Shown here in pieces: positions 14,120-21,827 of a stretch of 34,088 nucleotides of DNA. Below the pieces are notes generated by a model. The model was given only the letters and a program-made list of their open reading frames with translations, made no database searches and was not told the origin of the DNA. Position numbers and translations under genes: made by a program. The stretch's first letter is position 1; each line of letters begins with the position of its first letter. This DNA comes from Oscillospiraceae bacterium (GTDB lineage: Bacteria; Bacillota_A; Clostridia; Oscillospirales; CAG-272), in NCBI GenBank assembly GCA_015064425.1, contig SVSF01000006.1, positions 1 to 34,088 on the forward strand, read 5' to 3'.

Positions 14120-15823
14120 TCAGTCTTCAACAGCTGCTTTTCTACCGAATATAGCACTGATGATCGCAGGATCAAACTTAGGCTTTCTGTCATATGTATA
14201 AAGTCCGTTCTGCTCCTGTTCAACGTCTGTAAGCTGAGTATAGCAATAACCGAACATTCTGTCATTGTCAAGAAGAACGTCTGTAAGACCCTTAAGTCTT
14301 TCAATGAATTCCTCTTCTGTCTTAGGTCCTTCTCCATAACCCCATCCTTCGGTGTCATCAGTCCATCTGATTCCGCCGTATTCACTTACGAAGAAGGGCA
14401 TCTTTCCATCATACTTCTGACGGTGTCCGCAATGATCCCTATGCTTTCCGCCGTCCTTAAGCTCTGCGTAGTGACTTGCAAATACATCGGGCTTCTGCTC
14501 ATAGTTATGTACGTCGTAGATATCTGTCTTTACGTGATAGTTTCCGCTTGTATCTATGCAGGGACGTGTGTGGTCCATAGCCTTGGTAGCATCGTAAACA
14601 AGAGAAAGCACCTGGTCAAACTGCTTTCTTCCGGCCTCGTCCCAAGTCTCGTTGAAGGGACACCAACCAACAATAGCAGGGTGGTTGAAATCGCGTTCTA
14701 CCTCTTCGATCCACTCGGGAAGCACAGCGTAGATAGAGTCAGCATACGAAACGTCGAGACCCCAGTTGGGGAATTCGCCCCATACAAGGTATCCGAGTCT
14801 GTCGGCATGGTAGAGGAAGCGCTCTTCAAATACCTTTTCATGAAGTCTTGCGCCGTTAAATCCCATAGCAACAGAACGCTCGATATCCGCAATAAGCTCT
14901 CCGTCGGAGGGAGCGGTATATATACCGTCGGGATAGAAGCCCTGGTCAAGAATAAGGCGCTGGAACACAGACTTACCGTTGAGGAAGAACTTGTAGTCCT
15001 TATATTCTATACTTCTAAGACCAAAATAGCTCTTTACCTTATCCTCACCGTAGCTGAGTTCAAGGTCATAAAGACCGCCCTTACCAACTTCCCAAAGGTG
15101 TTTTTCCTTGAGAGGAAGGTTAACGCTTACAAATCCACCCTCTGCAGATACCTTTGCTTCACCCATGGGTTCTCCTTCATAGGAAGCCTTAACAACGAAT
15201 TCTCCTCCGCCGCAAAGTTCAGCGTTGACTGTAAGAGAACAATTTTCAACTGTAGGATAGTATTTTACGCATTTGATATATGTCTTGGGAGTAAATTCGA
15301 GCCAAACAGTCTGCCATATACCTGTAGTTCTTGTGTAGTAGCAACCGTGTGACTCATATCTTAAGCTCTGTTTGCCTGAGGGAATAAGTCTTGAACGTGT
15401 ATCGTCAACAGCGTTAACGGTAATAACATTCTCACCCTCAACTACATACTCGCTTATATCAAATGAGAAAGAAACGTAGCCGCCCTTGTGGCTTCCGCAT
15501 TTATTGCCGTTGATGTAAACTGTTGCTTCATAGTCTACCGCACCAAAGTGAAGAACTACTCTCTTTTCAAGCTGTTCTGCGCTGAGAGTAAAACTGCGCT
15601 TGTACCATACGCCGTACATAAAATCGGTATAAGCAATACCGGAAAGCTTACTTTCAGGGCAGAAAGGTACGTTTATCACCTTAGAAAATTCTGAACCGCA
15701 TTTCTGAAGTCCTCTTGCCGCGCCGCTCTTTGAATCATCGATCTCAAACTGCCATTCGCCGTTAAGATTGATCCAGTCAGCTCTCTCAAACTGGGGCTTA
15801 GGATGTTCTGTTCTGTATATCAT
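14120..15823 (-). CDS. Glycoside hydrolase family 2 (beta-galactosidase / beta-glucuronidase type)
   Basis: A retaining beta-glycosidase without a signal peptide, so probably cytoplasmic. The 567 residues hold the GH2 order: jelly-roll sugar-binding domain (about 1-180, ending TTGIWQTVWLE), an immunoglobulin-like domain (about 180-275) and a TIM barrel (about 275-560). The acid/base is E392 in WCPFNETWD and the nucleophile E481 in FFVSEYGG. It is a compact form lacking the extra C-terminal domains of LacZ. Substrate is not determinable by eye. AAAGGAG lies 8 nt ahead of the ATG. It is monocistronic, with a consensus promoter and a strong terminator. Confidence 0.92.
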   Translation of the reverse strand: MIYRTEHPKPQFERADWINLNGEWQFEIDDSKSGAARGLQKCGSEFSKVINVPFCPESKLSGIAYTDFMYGVWYKRSFTLSAEQLEKRVVLHFGAVDYEATVYINGNKCGSHKGGYVSFSFDISEYVVEGENVITVNAVDDTRSRLIPSGKQSLRYESHGCYYTRTTGIWQTVWLEFTPKTYIKCVKYYPTVENCSLTVNAELCGGGEFVVKASYEGEPMGEAKVSAEGGFVSVNLPLKEKHLWEVGKGGLYDLELSYGEDKVKSYFGLRSIEYKDYKFFLNGKSVFQRLILDQGFYPDGIYTAPSDGELIADIERSVAMGFNGARLHEKVFEERFLYHADRLGYLVWGEFPNWGLDVSYADSIYAVLPEWIEEVERDFNHPAIVGWCPFNETWDEAGRKQFDQVLSLVYDATKAMDHTRPCIDTSGNYHVKTDIYDVHNYEQKPDVFASHYAELKDGGKHRDHCGHRQKYDGKMPFFVSEYGGIRWTDDTEGWGYGEGPKTEEEFIERLKGLTDVLLDNDRMFGYCYTQLTDVEQEQNGLYTYDRKPKFDPAIISAIFGRKAAVED

Positions 15824-15859
15824 ACGAATATCTCCTTTGTTTTAAATTATTTCATACTA

Positions 15860-15888
15860 ATTATTGCATATCAGTATTTCATTGTCAA
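15860..15888 (-). promoter_or_regulatory. GH2 promoter
   Basis: On the minus strand, a perfect TTGACA (15888-15883), 17 bp, then AATAAT (15865-15860), followed by AAAGGAG before the GH2 ATG. A 10-bp palindrome, ACAATATTGT, lies about 15 bp upstream of the -35 (near 15901) and could be a regulator site; this is unproven. Confidence 0.72.
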
Positions 15889-15937
15889 CTAAAAAAGCAT
15901 ACAATATTGTTTTTTACAAAAACTGTATTGAAATACA

Positions 15938-15965
15938 CAAAAAAAGCCGACACAGTAATGTCGGC
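15938..15965 (-). terminator. Terminator of the 15971-16678 gene
   Basis: A 7-bp GC-rich stem (GCCGACA 15946-15952, TGTCGGC 15959-15965) with a 6-nt loop. On the minus strand it is followed by a run of seven T residues. It lies 5 bp beyond the stop codon. Confidence 0.85.
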
Positions 15966-15970
15966 CCATG

Positions 15971-16678
15971 TTATTTTCTTTTAAAAATCCTTTCGAGATG
16001 TTCTATATACTCGTCTGTTTCGCTATCGTTAGGTATTCTTACCTCGCAGCTGTCAGAAGCAGTCTTAAATGTAAGGATATAGCGTCTGCTTTCGTAATTG
16101 GTGTCGACGAAAGAATATTCCTTAACTTCAAAATACTCGATGTCATCATAAGGAACCGCAAACCCATGAGTTTCGGACTTTAATTCCATAACATCTACGT
16201 CGTTTCTGCGCACTGCAATTATTTTCCTTTTGGGATGGAGTGTAATAACGCTTACACAAGCCTTTGTGGAAATAAACGTATATCGCAGAGCTTTGCGTAT
16301 GATCGCATCATCACGGATAAGATACTCTTTGGATGAAAGCGTTTCGGTCTCTTCCTCAACATTCTCCCAACTTGATTTCCTGATTCCGTTTTTTGCTACC
16401 GCAAAATCTTCACGCATCTGTTCCTTCATTTTCTCAGCTTCGGCATCAAGTATACTTTCTGTATATTCAAAAGCTTCTTTGCCCGTTATAAATCTGTATT
16501 TAAGATATGCGAGCAATGCAATGCCCAACACCAGTATCAAGGTACCGAGATGCCTTACAAGCCAGAGATAGTTTGCAATATAATATCCAACACCGATTAT
16601 CGCAATACCCACACCTATAAGAATGTAATATATTATGTTCTTTTGATGAAGATATCTGTTAAGTTTTTCACTGTTCAT
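15971..16678 (-). CDS. Two-TM membrane protein with C-terminal cytoplasmic domain, unknown function
   Basis: 235 residues. Two hydrophobic segments lie near the N-terminus (about residues 14-38, with ILIGVGIAIIGVGYYI, and 44-62, LGTLILVLGIALLAYL). A charged, coiled-coil-prone stretch follows (AEAEKMKEQMREDFAVAKNG), then a beta-rich domain with the pattern ISVITLHPKRKIIAVRR and a YDDIEYFEV motif resembling small PH-like domains of Firmicute membrane proteins. The start at 16678 is chosen because GGAGG lies 8 nt upstream; the longer frame to 16738 has no ribosome site. It is monocistronic, with a near-consensus promoter. I do not recognise a named family with confidence. Confidence 0.8.
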   Translation of the reverse strand: MNSEKLNRYLHQKNIIYYILIGVGIAIIGVGYYIANYLWLVRHLGTLILVLGIALLAYLKYRFITGKEAFEYTESILDAEAEKMKEQMREDFAVAKNGIRKSSWENVEEETETLSSKEYLIRDDAIIRKALRYTFISTKACVSVITLHPKRKIIAVRRNDVDVMELKSETHGFAVPYDDIEYFEVKEYSFVDTNYESRRYILTFKTASDSCEVRIPNDSETDEYIEHLERIFKRK

Positions 16679-16746
16679 TATTGACACCTCCGGGATCCGG
16701 TAAAAGAGCATATGCCTTTTTGAATGTTTTTTACACAATTAAACAG

Positions 16747-16775
16747 ATTTTATCACCGGCTACCTGTTTTGTCAA
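16747..16775 (-). promoter_or_regulatory. Promoter of the 15971-16678 gene
   Basis: Minus strand: TTGACA (16775-16770), a 17-bp spacer and TAAAAT (16752-16747). Confidence 0.8.
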
Positions 16776-16880
16776 CCAATTTACACACTTTTTTTGTTAC
16801 AATAACATTAGTTATAACATTATATTTCTCTCCTGGGATTTTTTGAGCATTACATTGTATAAAAAAACTTGACTTTTTTA

Positions 16881-16909
16881 TTGAAATATTTGTTTTCATA
16901 AGGTAAAAT
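16881..16909 (+). promoter_or_regulatory. Putative promoter of the surface-polysaccharide regulatory gene
   Basis: TTGAAA (16881-16886), 17 bp, TAAAAT (16904-16909). This would give a leader of roughly 180-220 nt before the Mor-like gene. Confidence 0.6.
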
Positions 16910-17098
16910 AAAGAAAAAGCTCTTGCAAAAGTCCAATATATTGCATCTTTTAACCATAACATGTCCATACGAGTAAAAAAAGACTGAAAAACGGCAAAAC
17001 AGCCACATATTTCAAATAGAATTTTTTTGAAACTCTCGGATGTTTTCGGACATTTGCAAGGACAATGAGAATTTATTTTAATTAGATACAGAGGTAAA
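16910..17098 (+). other. Long A/T-rich leader ahead of the Mor-like gene
   Basis: About 190 bp with no long ORF. It contains a weak hairpin (TTTCAAA near 17011 with TTTGAAA) and a run of seven T residues between the arms, plus ATGT/ACAT complementarity near 17040-17055. I could not match it to a known riboswitch class. Its length suggests post-transcriptional control or unmarked regulator sites. Confidence 0.3.
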
Positions 17099-17137
17099 AT
17101 GAACTATGTATCTCAACCTGGTATAAGGAGACAGTAA
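17099..17137 (+). CDS. Possible 12-codon upstream ORF
   Basis: ATG at 17099 with GAGG 4 nt ahead, encoding MNYVSQPGIRRQ. Its TAA ends at 17137, immediately before the next ATG at 17138, and it contains that gene's AAGGAG ribosome site. This exact abutment would couple translation of the two. It may also be chance. Confidence 0.35.
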   Translation: MNYVSQPGIRRQ

Positions 17138-17401
17138 ATGGAAAATAAGAACAATTCCGAGATGCTTAACGATGTTTACAAGGAAATAAGTGAGCAGCTC
17201 GGTATGGATGTAGCTCTTAACATCTATCAAATGTTCCGTGGTCAGCAAATAAGCTTTCCTGTTCGCTTCTTCAATCCAAACCAGATACAAAAGCAGATCC
17301 TGAAAGAATACGATGGCAGCAATGTACGTAAGCTTGCCGTCAAGTACAATTACTCGGAAAAAACTATAAGAAGGATATTGAAAGACGGCAAAAAGGAATG
17401 A
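17138..17401 (+). CDS. Mor-like HTH transcription regulator
   Basis: 87 residues resembling the Mor transcription activator family (first known from phage Mu middle-operon control). A helical dimerisation part (LNDVYKEISEQLGMDVALNIYQMF) is followed by RGQQISFPVRF, and then a helix-turn-helix at about residues 55-82 (YDGSNVRKLAVKYNYSEKTIRRILKDG). AAGGAG sits 7 nt before the ATG. It is the first gene of the plus-strand part of the polysaccharide locus and directly precedes the priming transferase, so a role in controlling that locus is likely by position. There are no phage genes nearby, suggesting a domesticated regulator. Confidence 0.85.
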   Translation: MENKNNSEMLNDVYKEISEQLGMDVALNIYQMFRGQQISFPVRFFNPNQIQKQILKEYDGSNVRKLAVKYNYSEKTIRRILKDGKKE

Positions 17402-17508
17402 AAGATTTCCCGCTTTTTTTACTTCTTTGTTTACTGTGTGTATAGTGTTCGCAATTATTACTGCGAATCTGTATCGCACATACATCATTATTTAAGGAAG
17501 ATAAGGAT

Positions 17509-18174
17509 TTGAGAAACATTTCTACGGAAAACGGTGAGAGTGTAAAAGCACACTCCTCCGTAACGGTCGGCATTAAGCCATCTCCCCGCAAAAGCACGGT
17601 CTATCTTGCTGTTAAACGTCTCTTTGATATTGCGGCTTCAATACTTGCATCGCTCATTCTCTTGATCCCCATGCTGATAATCGCTTTAATAATATGCATC
17701 GACTCGCCGGGTCCTGTCATATTCAAGCAAGACAGACTCGGCAAAAACGGGAAGACCTTCACCATGTACAAATTCCGTTCTATGAAGCTCGATGCCGAAA
17801 AAGACGGCCCCATCTGGGCTCAGGATAACGACGAACGCTGCACCAAATTCGGCAAAGCCATCAGAAAAGCAAGGCTTGACGAGCTTCCCCAGCTCTACAA
17901 TATCATAAAAGGGGATATGAGCATAGTAGGGCCCCGTCCGGAAAGAGAATGCTTCTACGAAGAGTTCGAAAGGTATATCCCCGGATTCAAGAATAGGCTT
18001 TCGGTGACTCCCGGTCTTACGGGACACGCACAGGTAAACGGAGGTTATGATCTCAAGCCGGAAGAAAAGCTCGCATACGATATGGAATACATAGAAAAAC
18101 GTTCTATCGGTCTCGATATAATATGTATACTCAAAACCGTAAAGATCGTCTTCTCTCACAACGGAGCAAGATAA
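17509..18174 (+). CDS. Priming phosphoglycosyl transferase (bacterial sugar transferase)
   Basis: Transfers a sugar-1-phosphate to undecaprenyl phosphate, starting the repeat unit of an exopolysaccharide. Its 221 residues form the minimal monotopic type (PglC-like): a short N-terminal extension, a re-entrant membrane helix (about 41-66, ending DSPGPV), FKQDRLGKNGKTF, MYKFRSM, the catalytic D124-E125 dyad in LDELPQLYNIIKGDMSIVGPRP, and PGLTGHAQVNG. It lacks the extra TM bundle of WbaP-type enzymes. A TTG start at 17509 with AAGGAAG 8 nt upstream fits best. It is followed after about 20 bp by a membrane-anchored protein. Confidence 0.93.
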   Translation: MRNISTENGESVKAHSSVTVGIKPSPRKSTVYLAVKRLFDIAASILASLILLIPMLIIALIICIDSPGPVIFKQDRLGKNGKTFTMYKFRSMKLDAEKDGPIWAQDNDERCTKFGKAIRKARLDELPQLYNIIKGDMSIVGPRPERECFYEEFERYIPGFKNRLSVTPGLTGHAQVNGGYDLKPEEKLAYDMEYIEKRSIGLDIICILKTVKIVFSHNGAR

Positions 18175-18193
18175 TAAGTCAGGAGGATGCCAT

Positions 18194-18982
18194 ATTAAAA
18201 AGCTCGGCAAAAGAATATTTCTCGGTATCCTTTCCGTATTGCTGGCCGCTGTCCTCATTCTGTACATATGGCAATGGAAGAACATTAGAGCTCTTTATAA
18301 GGCGCTGACTACAGATTCCACACAAATAGGTGAGAGCCTTGAGAGTATAAGAAATGAAAACAAGGAAGAGCTTGAAAGCAAGGCGGATATCATAATAAAT
18401 ATAAAGCCTCCGTCACTGGAGCAAAGCGACGGACTTTTGGACGGAACCCTCGACCCGGATGACGTAAAGGAATCCCTTACGGAAAAGGACACTGAGGGCA
18501 CCGTTGAAACAGAAACGGAAACGGAAGAAATAACCGAAACAGAAACGGAAAAAGAACTTGTCACAGAAACCGAAAAGGTAACCGAGACCAAGACGGAGGT
18601 TGCGACAGAGAACAAACCCGAAACACCCGAATTTGATCTTGAGGCAACTCTCAACGAATGTGTGAAGGAGTTGTACTTCTATAAAGTAGATATAATGTAT
18701 AAGCTCGGCAAGCTGAGGGAAGACACTCAGACCTGGTGGAGATCTCTTCCCGCGGAGGAACGCACACCGCAAAGAAGATCAAAAGTCGCCGTTGATACTC
18801 TGGCAAAATGCTACGAATACGAAGAAGAGGCCGATGCCGAGGTCAAAAAGATCCTTGCAAAATACAGAGATATCTTAAAATCCAATAAAGCAGATACGTC
18901 TATTCTTGATGAGATGTGGGACATATACTGCGAAGAAAAAGAAAGTGAAAAAATATATTATCTTGATAAATATCTAGACTAA
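18194..18982 (+). CDS. Membrane-anchored Thr/Glu-rich surface protein, probable ATT start
   Basis: I do not recognise the family. From the proposed ATT start the protein has 262 residues: a positively charged N-terminus (KKLGKR), one membrane anchor (FLGILSVLLAAVLILYIW), then an acidic extracytoplasmic region. This includes a Thr/Glu tandem stretch (about residues 105-145, with many TETE units) followed by a helical C-terminal domain with basic and acidic residues. AGGAGG at 18181-18186 is 7 nt from the ATT at 18194. No in-frame ATG, GTG or TTG lies at that distance, and the next TTG (18239) has no ribosome site and would lose the charged N-terminus. It sits between the priming transferase and an SLH protein, suggesting a cell-envelope role. 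The T/E spacer resembles a wall-spanning stalk. Confidence 0.7.
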   Translation: MKKLGKRIFLGILSVLLAAVLILYIWQWKNIRALYKALTTDSTQIGESLESIRNENKEELESKADIIINIKPPSLEQSDGLLDGTLDPDDVKESLTEKDTEGTVETETETEEITETETEKELVTETEKVTETKTEVATENKPETPEFDLEATLNECVKELYFYKVDIMYKLGKLREDTQTWWRSLPAEERTPQRRSKVAVDTLAKCYEYEEEADAEVKKILAKYRDILKSNKADTSILDEMWDIYCEEKESEKIYYLDKYLD

Positions 18983-18995
18983 CGGAGGAAATATC

Positions 18996-20600
18996 ATGAA
19001 AAAGCAAACAAAACGTCTTGTGGTATTATTACTTTCCATTTGCATGCTTCTCAGTACTTTTGTGGGAATAAGCGCTGCAGAGCCTTCAAAGGCTGTTAAA
19101 GATGCCTTTTCCAAGATGGCAGAGGTATGCGGGCTCGACCACAAGGGAAGCATAGTTCTTGTAGATGCAGGCAAGGAATCTGCATATTTTACCGCAGAAC
19201 TGAACTATACAAGGTATGATAAGGGTCAGAGTGTTGTAGTTCTCGTTCAAGCTGTTGACGCAAACGGAAATGCTCTCGAGGGTTATGATATCAGAGTGCT
19301 TCTCGGTGAGACAGAGGGTTCTAAAGTAAGTGTAAGCTACCAGGAAAACGGAGCAAGATATTTCGCTATGATGCCTGCGCAGTGCCTTATTGAGCAGGGT
19401 GAGGTCATCCTCTCCACCACTAAGGAAAGCAACGACGAGGACGGATACACCATTAAGGCAAAAGCCGAACTTACGATGTCAGACGATTTTGCGATCATCG
19501 CCGCAGTTGCAAAAGGCAACCAGAAGCTCCTTAACTTCAAGTTCAACTGTATTCTCGAAGGATCTATGTTCGACCACCTTACCGAGGCAGATAAGAACCA
19601 AATAACTTTTGCAGATCCTAAGGATATATATATCCTCGTTGATGCCGAAAAGACAGACAAGGGCGTTGAGGTAGAATGCGTGCTCGATCCCAAAACACTT
19701 GACCGTTGGGAATATATGTCTGCCGCAGAGGTTCGTAAAGAGCTTCAGACAAAGCTCACTATGAGCGTGGAGCACAATGTAAGCGAGGAAGTTTACGAGG
19801 CAATGCTCAACGAAGATAAAGAGATCTTCACATACGGATGTATTGAGATAAGCTACAGCAGTCTCAACTCCTCCATTCCCTCTATTTACGTTGAAAAGAT
19901 CGTTGTTCCCGCTGAGATATCCGGAATGATAGACCTTGACGTTACACTTGCGGACCCCGATGATACCGGCGTTTCCGGCAACCTTAACACCACCGCTCAT
20001 ACAGCATATATGATAGGTGATGCCGAGGGTACCTTCCGTCCCAATGCAAACATCGCAAGAAGAGAAGTTGCCACCATATTCTACCGACTCCTCCTCAACA
20101 AAAATGTTACCGTTACAAAGTCGTTCAGTGACGTTGAAGACGGTCAGTGGTATACAGAGCCTATAGGAGTTCTTGCTTCCATGGGCATACTTAAAGGCTA
20201 CGGCGAGGATACCTTTAAGCCTCACGATGATATCAAGCGCTGCGAACTTGCAGCTATCTGCGTAAGATTCGCTAACGTTAATATAGACGGATACACCTTC
20301 GATGACGTTCCCGCAGATCACTGGGCAGCAGATGCTATCTCCACCTGTGCAGCTCTCGGCTGGATACTTGGTGACGGCGACGGAAACTTCCGCCCCGAAG
20401 ATAAGATCACCAGAGCGGAAGCGGCAACACTCATTAACAGAATGCTCGGACGTATTCCCGACGAGGAAGCAATCGATGCAGGTGCAGGCAGGACCTTCAG
20501 CGACGTTGGAAACCATTGGGGCAGATACCAGATCGCGGAAGCATCCACAGACCACGGCTATACTCACAACAGCAACCGCACAAAAGAAACTTGGAAATAA
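18996..20600 (+). CDS. Secreted SLH-domain surface protein
   Basis: 534 residues with a clear Sec signal peptide (about 1-27, LVVLLLSICMLLSTFVGISA followed by AEP). The middle (28-330) is an unrecognised beta-rich region. From about residue 331 to the end are three S-layer homology modules: AEGTFRPNANIARREVATI, then SFSDVEDGQW through GEDTFKPHDDIKRCELAAI, then YTFDDVPADHWAADAI through GDGNFRPEDKITRAEAATL. A terminal FSDVGNHWGRYQIAEA half-unit follows, as is common in these proteins. SLH modules bind pyruvylated secondary wall polymers, and the gene downstream is a polysaccharide pyruvyl transferase. GGAGG lies before the ATG, and a strong hairpin follows the stop. Confidence 0.92.
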   Translation: MKKQTKRLVVLLLSICMLLSTFVGISAAEPSKAVKDAFSKMAEVCGLDHKGSIVLVDAGKESAYFTAELNYTRYDKGQSVVVLVQAVDANGNALEGYDIRVLLGETEGSKVSVSYQENGARYFAMMPAQCLIEQGEVILSTTKESNDEDGYTIKAKAELTMSDDFAIIAAVAKGNQKLLNFKFNCILEGSMFDHLTEADKNQITFADPKDIYILVDAEKTDKGVEVECVLDPKTLDRWEYMSAAEVRKELQTKLTMSVEHNVSEEVYEAMLNEDKEIFTYGCIEISYSSLNSSIPSIYVEKIVVPAEISGMIDLDVTLADPDDTGVSGNLNTTAHTAYMIGDAEGTFRPNANIARREVATIFYRLLLNKNVTVTKSFSDVEDGQWYTEPIGVLASMGILKGYGEDTFKPHDDIKRCELAAICVRFANVNIDGYTFDDVPADHWAADAISTCAALGWILGDGDGNFRPEDKITRAEAATLINRMLGRIPDEEAIDAGAGRTFSDVGNHWGRYQIAEASTDHGYTHNSNRTKETWK

Positions 20601-20612
20601 GATTGACAATCA

Positions 20613-20644
20613 AAAACCGATACGGAATTATCTGTATCGGTTTT
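20613..20644 (+). terminator. Terminator after the SLH gene
   Basis: An 11-bp stem (AAAACCGATAC 20613-20623 and GTATCGGTTTT 20634-20644) with a 10-nt loop. The last four T residues form the tail, so it is moderately strong. Confidence 0.7.
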
Positions 20645-20697
20645 CCCAATAGTAAAAGTTTAATATTTTTTATACATCGAAATATTAATGGTGTTTT

Positions 20698-21825
20698 ATG
20701 GATCATATTGGAATTTGCACTGGATATACTGGATATAACTACGGTTCTGCGCTGCAAGCACTTGCAACTAGACATTTATTAGAAGTTCTAGGTCACACGG
20801 GTAAGATAATTAAATTGTCAGGAAGCGTAATTCCCGGGAAAGATATAAGAATAAAAAAATTTTTTATTTTGGGCATAAATCTTCTTGTTCATCCCACGGA
20901 AATAAAAAAAACTATTTTGTCGTACTTGGGAGATAAAAGCCAAGAGATAAGCCCTGAGACACGACAAATGTTTTTAGATTTTTACGAAAATATCATACGA
21001 CCCGTATATATATCAGAAAAAAAACTAAAAATAAAAGCCTTAACAAACGAATATAAAGCTTTTATATGTGGAAGTGACCAAATATGGAACTCCACCACTT
21101 TCTACTTAGATCCATTTTACTATTTAAGATTTTCTCCAAAAGAAAAAAGAATTTCTTTTTGCCCAAGTTTTGGCAGAGATTTCGTTCCAAAACGAAATAT
21201 AAAAACTATAAAAAAATGGATCTCAGACATTCCATATCTTTCCGTAAGAGAAGAATCAGGAAAAGAAATCATCAAAAAACTAACTGGATCAAGTGCCGAA
21301 GTGTTGATAGACCCTACACTAGTGCTCACATCCGACGAATGGCGTAACCTTTTGGATTTAAAGTCTATAAAATTTGAGAAGAAAACGATAGTTGCATACT
21401 TTCTTGACGAGCCATCGGAAAAAGCAAAAAATCTTTTGTGTTATTTCTCCAAACACGATTATCAAATCATTTCACTTCTTTATAAAAGAAAAGGGGCATG
21501 GTTCGATTTCTACGTTAATGCGGGGCCAACTCAATTTCTTCAATATATTATCAATGCAGATATTATTGTCACAGACTCTTTTCATGGAACAGCCTTTTCA
21601 ATATTGTTCAAAAAAGATTTCTATGTTTTTGAACGAATGTATAAAGGAAGCGAAAAGCAATCCACCCGCATAGATAATTTGTTAAAAAAATTAGGTTTAT
21701 CTAATCGATATGATACACAGAAACTAATTAGCGACCAAATAAACTACGACGCATGTGATGATATACTGAATGTTGAACGTGAAAAAGCAAAAAAATATTT
21801 AAAAAATTCGATTGAGGAAATATAA
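20698..21825 (+). CDS. Polysaccharide pyruvyl transferase family protein
   Basis: Members of this family (CsaB, WcaK and relatives) add a pyruvyl ketal to sugars of cell-wall polymers or exopolysaccharides. The 375-residue protein shows the typical N-terminus GICTGYTGYNYGSALQALA, the FICGSDQIWN block, RISFCPSFGRD, SVREESGKEI, LIDPTLVLT and TDSFHGTAFSILF near the C-terminus. Codons are much more A/T-rich than the SLH gene upstream, suggesting a separate history. The ribosome site is weak. It is followed by a GT2 gene only 2 bp after its stop, forming a two-gene unit closed by terminators on both sides. Confidence 0.92.
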   Translation: MDHIGICTGYTGYNYGSALQALATRHLLEVLGHTGKIIKLSGSVIPGKDIRIKKFFILGINLLVHPTEIKKTILSYLGDKSQEISPETRQMFLDFYENIIRPVYISEKKLKIKALTNEYKAFICGSDQIWNSTTFYLDPFYYLRFSPKEKRISFCPSFGRDFVPKRNIKTIKKWISDIPYLSVREESGKEIIKKLTGSSAEVLIDPTLVLTSDEWRNLLDLKSIKFEKKTIVAYFLDEPSEKAKNLLCYFSKHDYQIISLLYKRKGAWFDFYVNAGPTQFLQYIINADIIVTDSFHGTAFSILFKKDFYVFERMYKGSEKQSTRIDNLLKKLGLSNRYDTQKLISDQINYDACDDILNVEREKAKKYLKNSIEEI

Positions 21826-21827
21826 AA

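Noticed and set aside
16910..17098. Possible cyclic-di-GMP riboswitch in the Mor leader (GGCAAAACAGCC)
   Set aside because: Only a few bases resemble the aptamer. The conserved helices and tetraloop/receptor pair are not seen.
18450..18640. Short repeats in the Thr/Glu coding region as a possible CRISPR or mobile repeat
   Set aside because: The repeats are in frame, degenerate and coding; no spacer structure or cas gene is present.
20400..20600. Truncated fourth SLH module at the end of the SLH protein
   Set aside because: A trailing FSDV-HW half-unit is common at the C-terminus of three-module SLH proteins, so this is not evidence of truncation.
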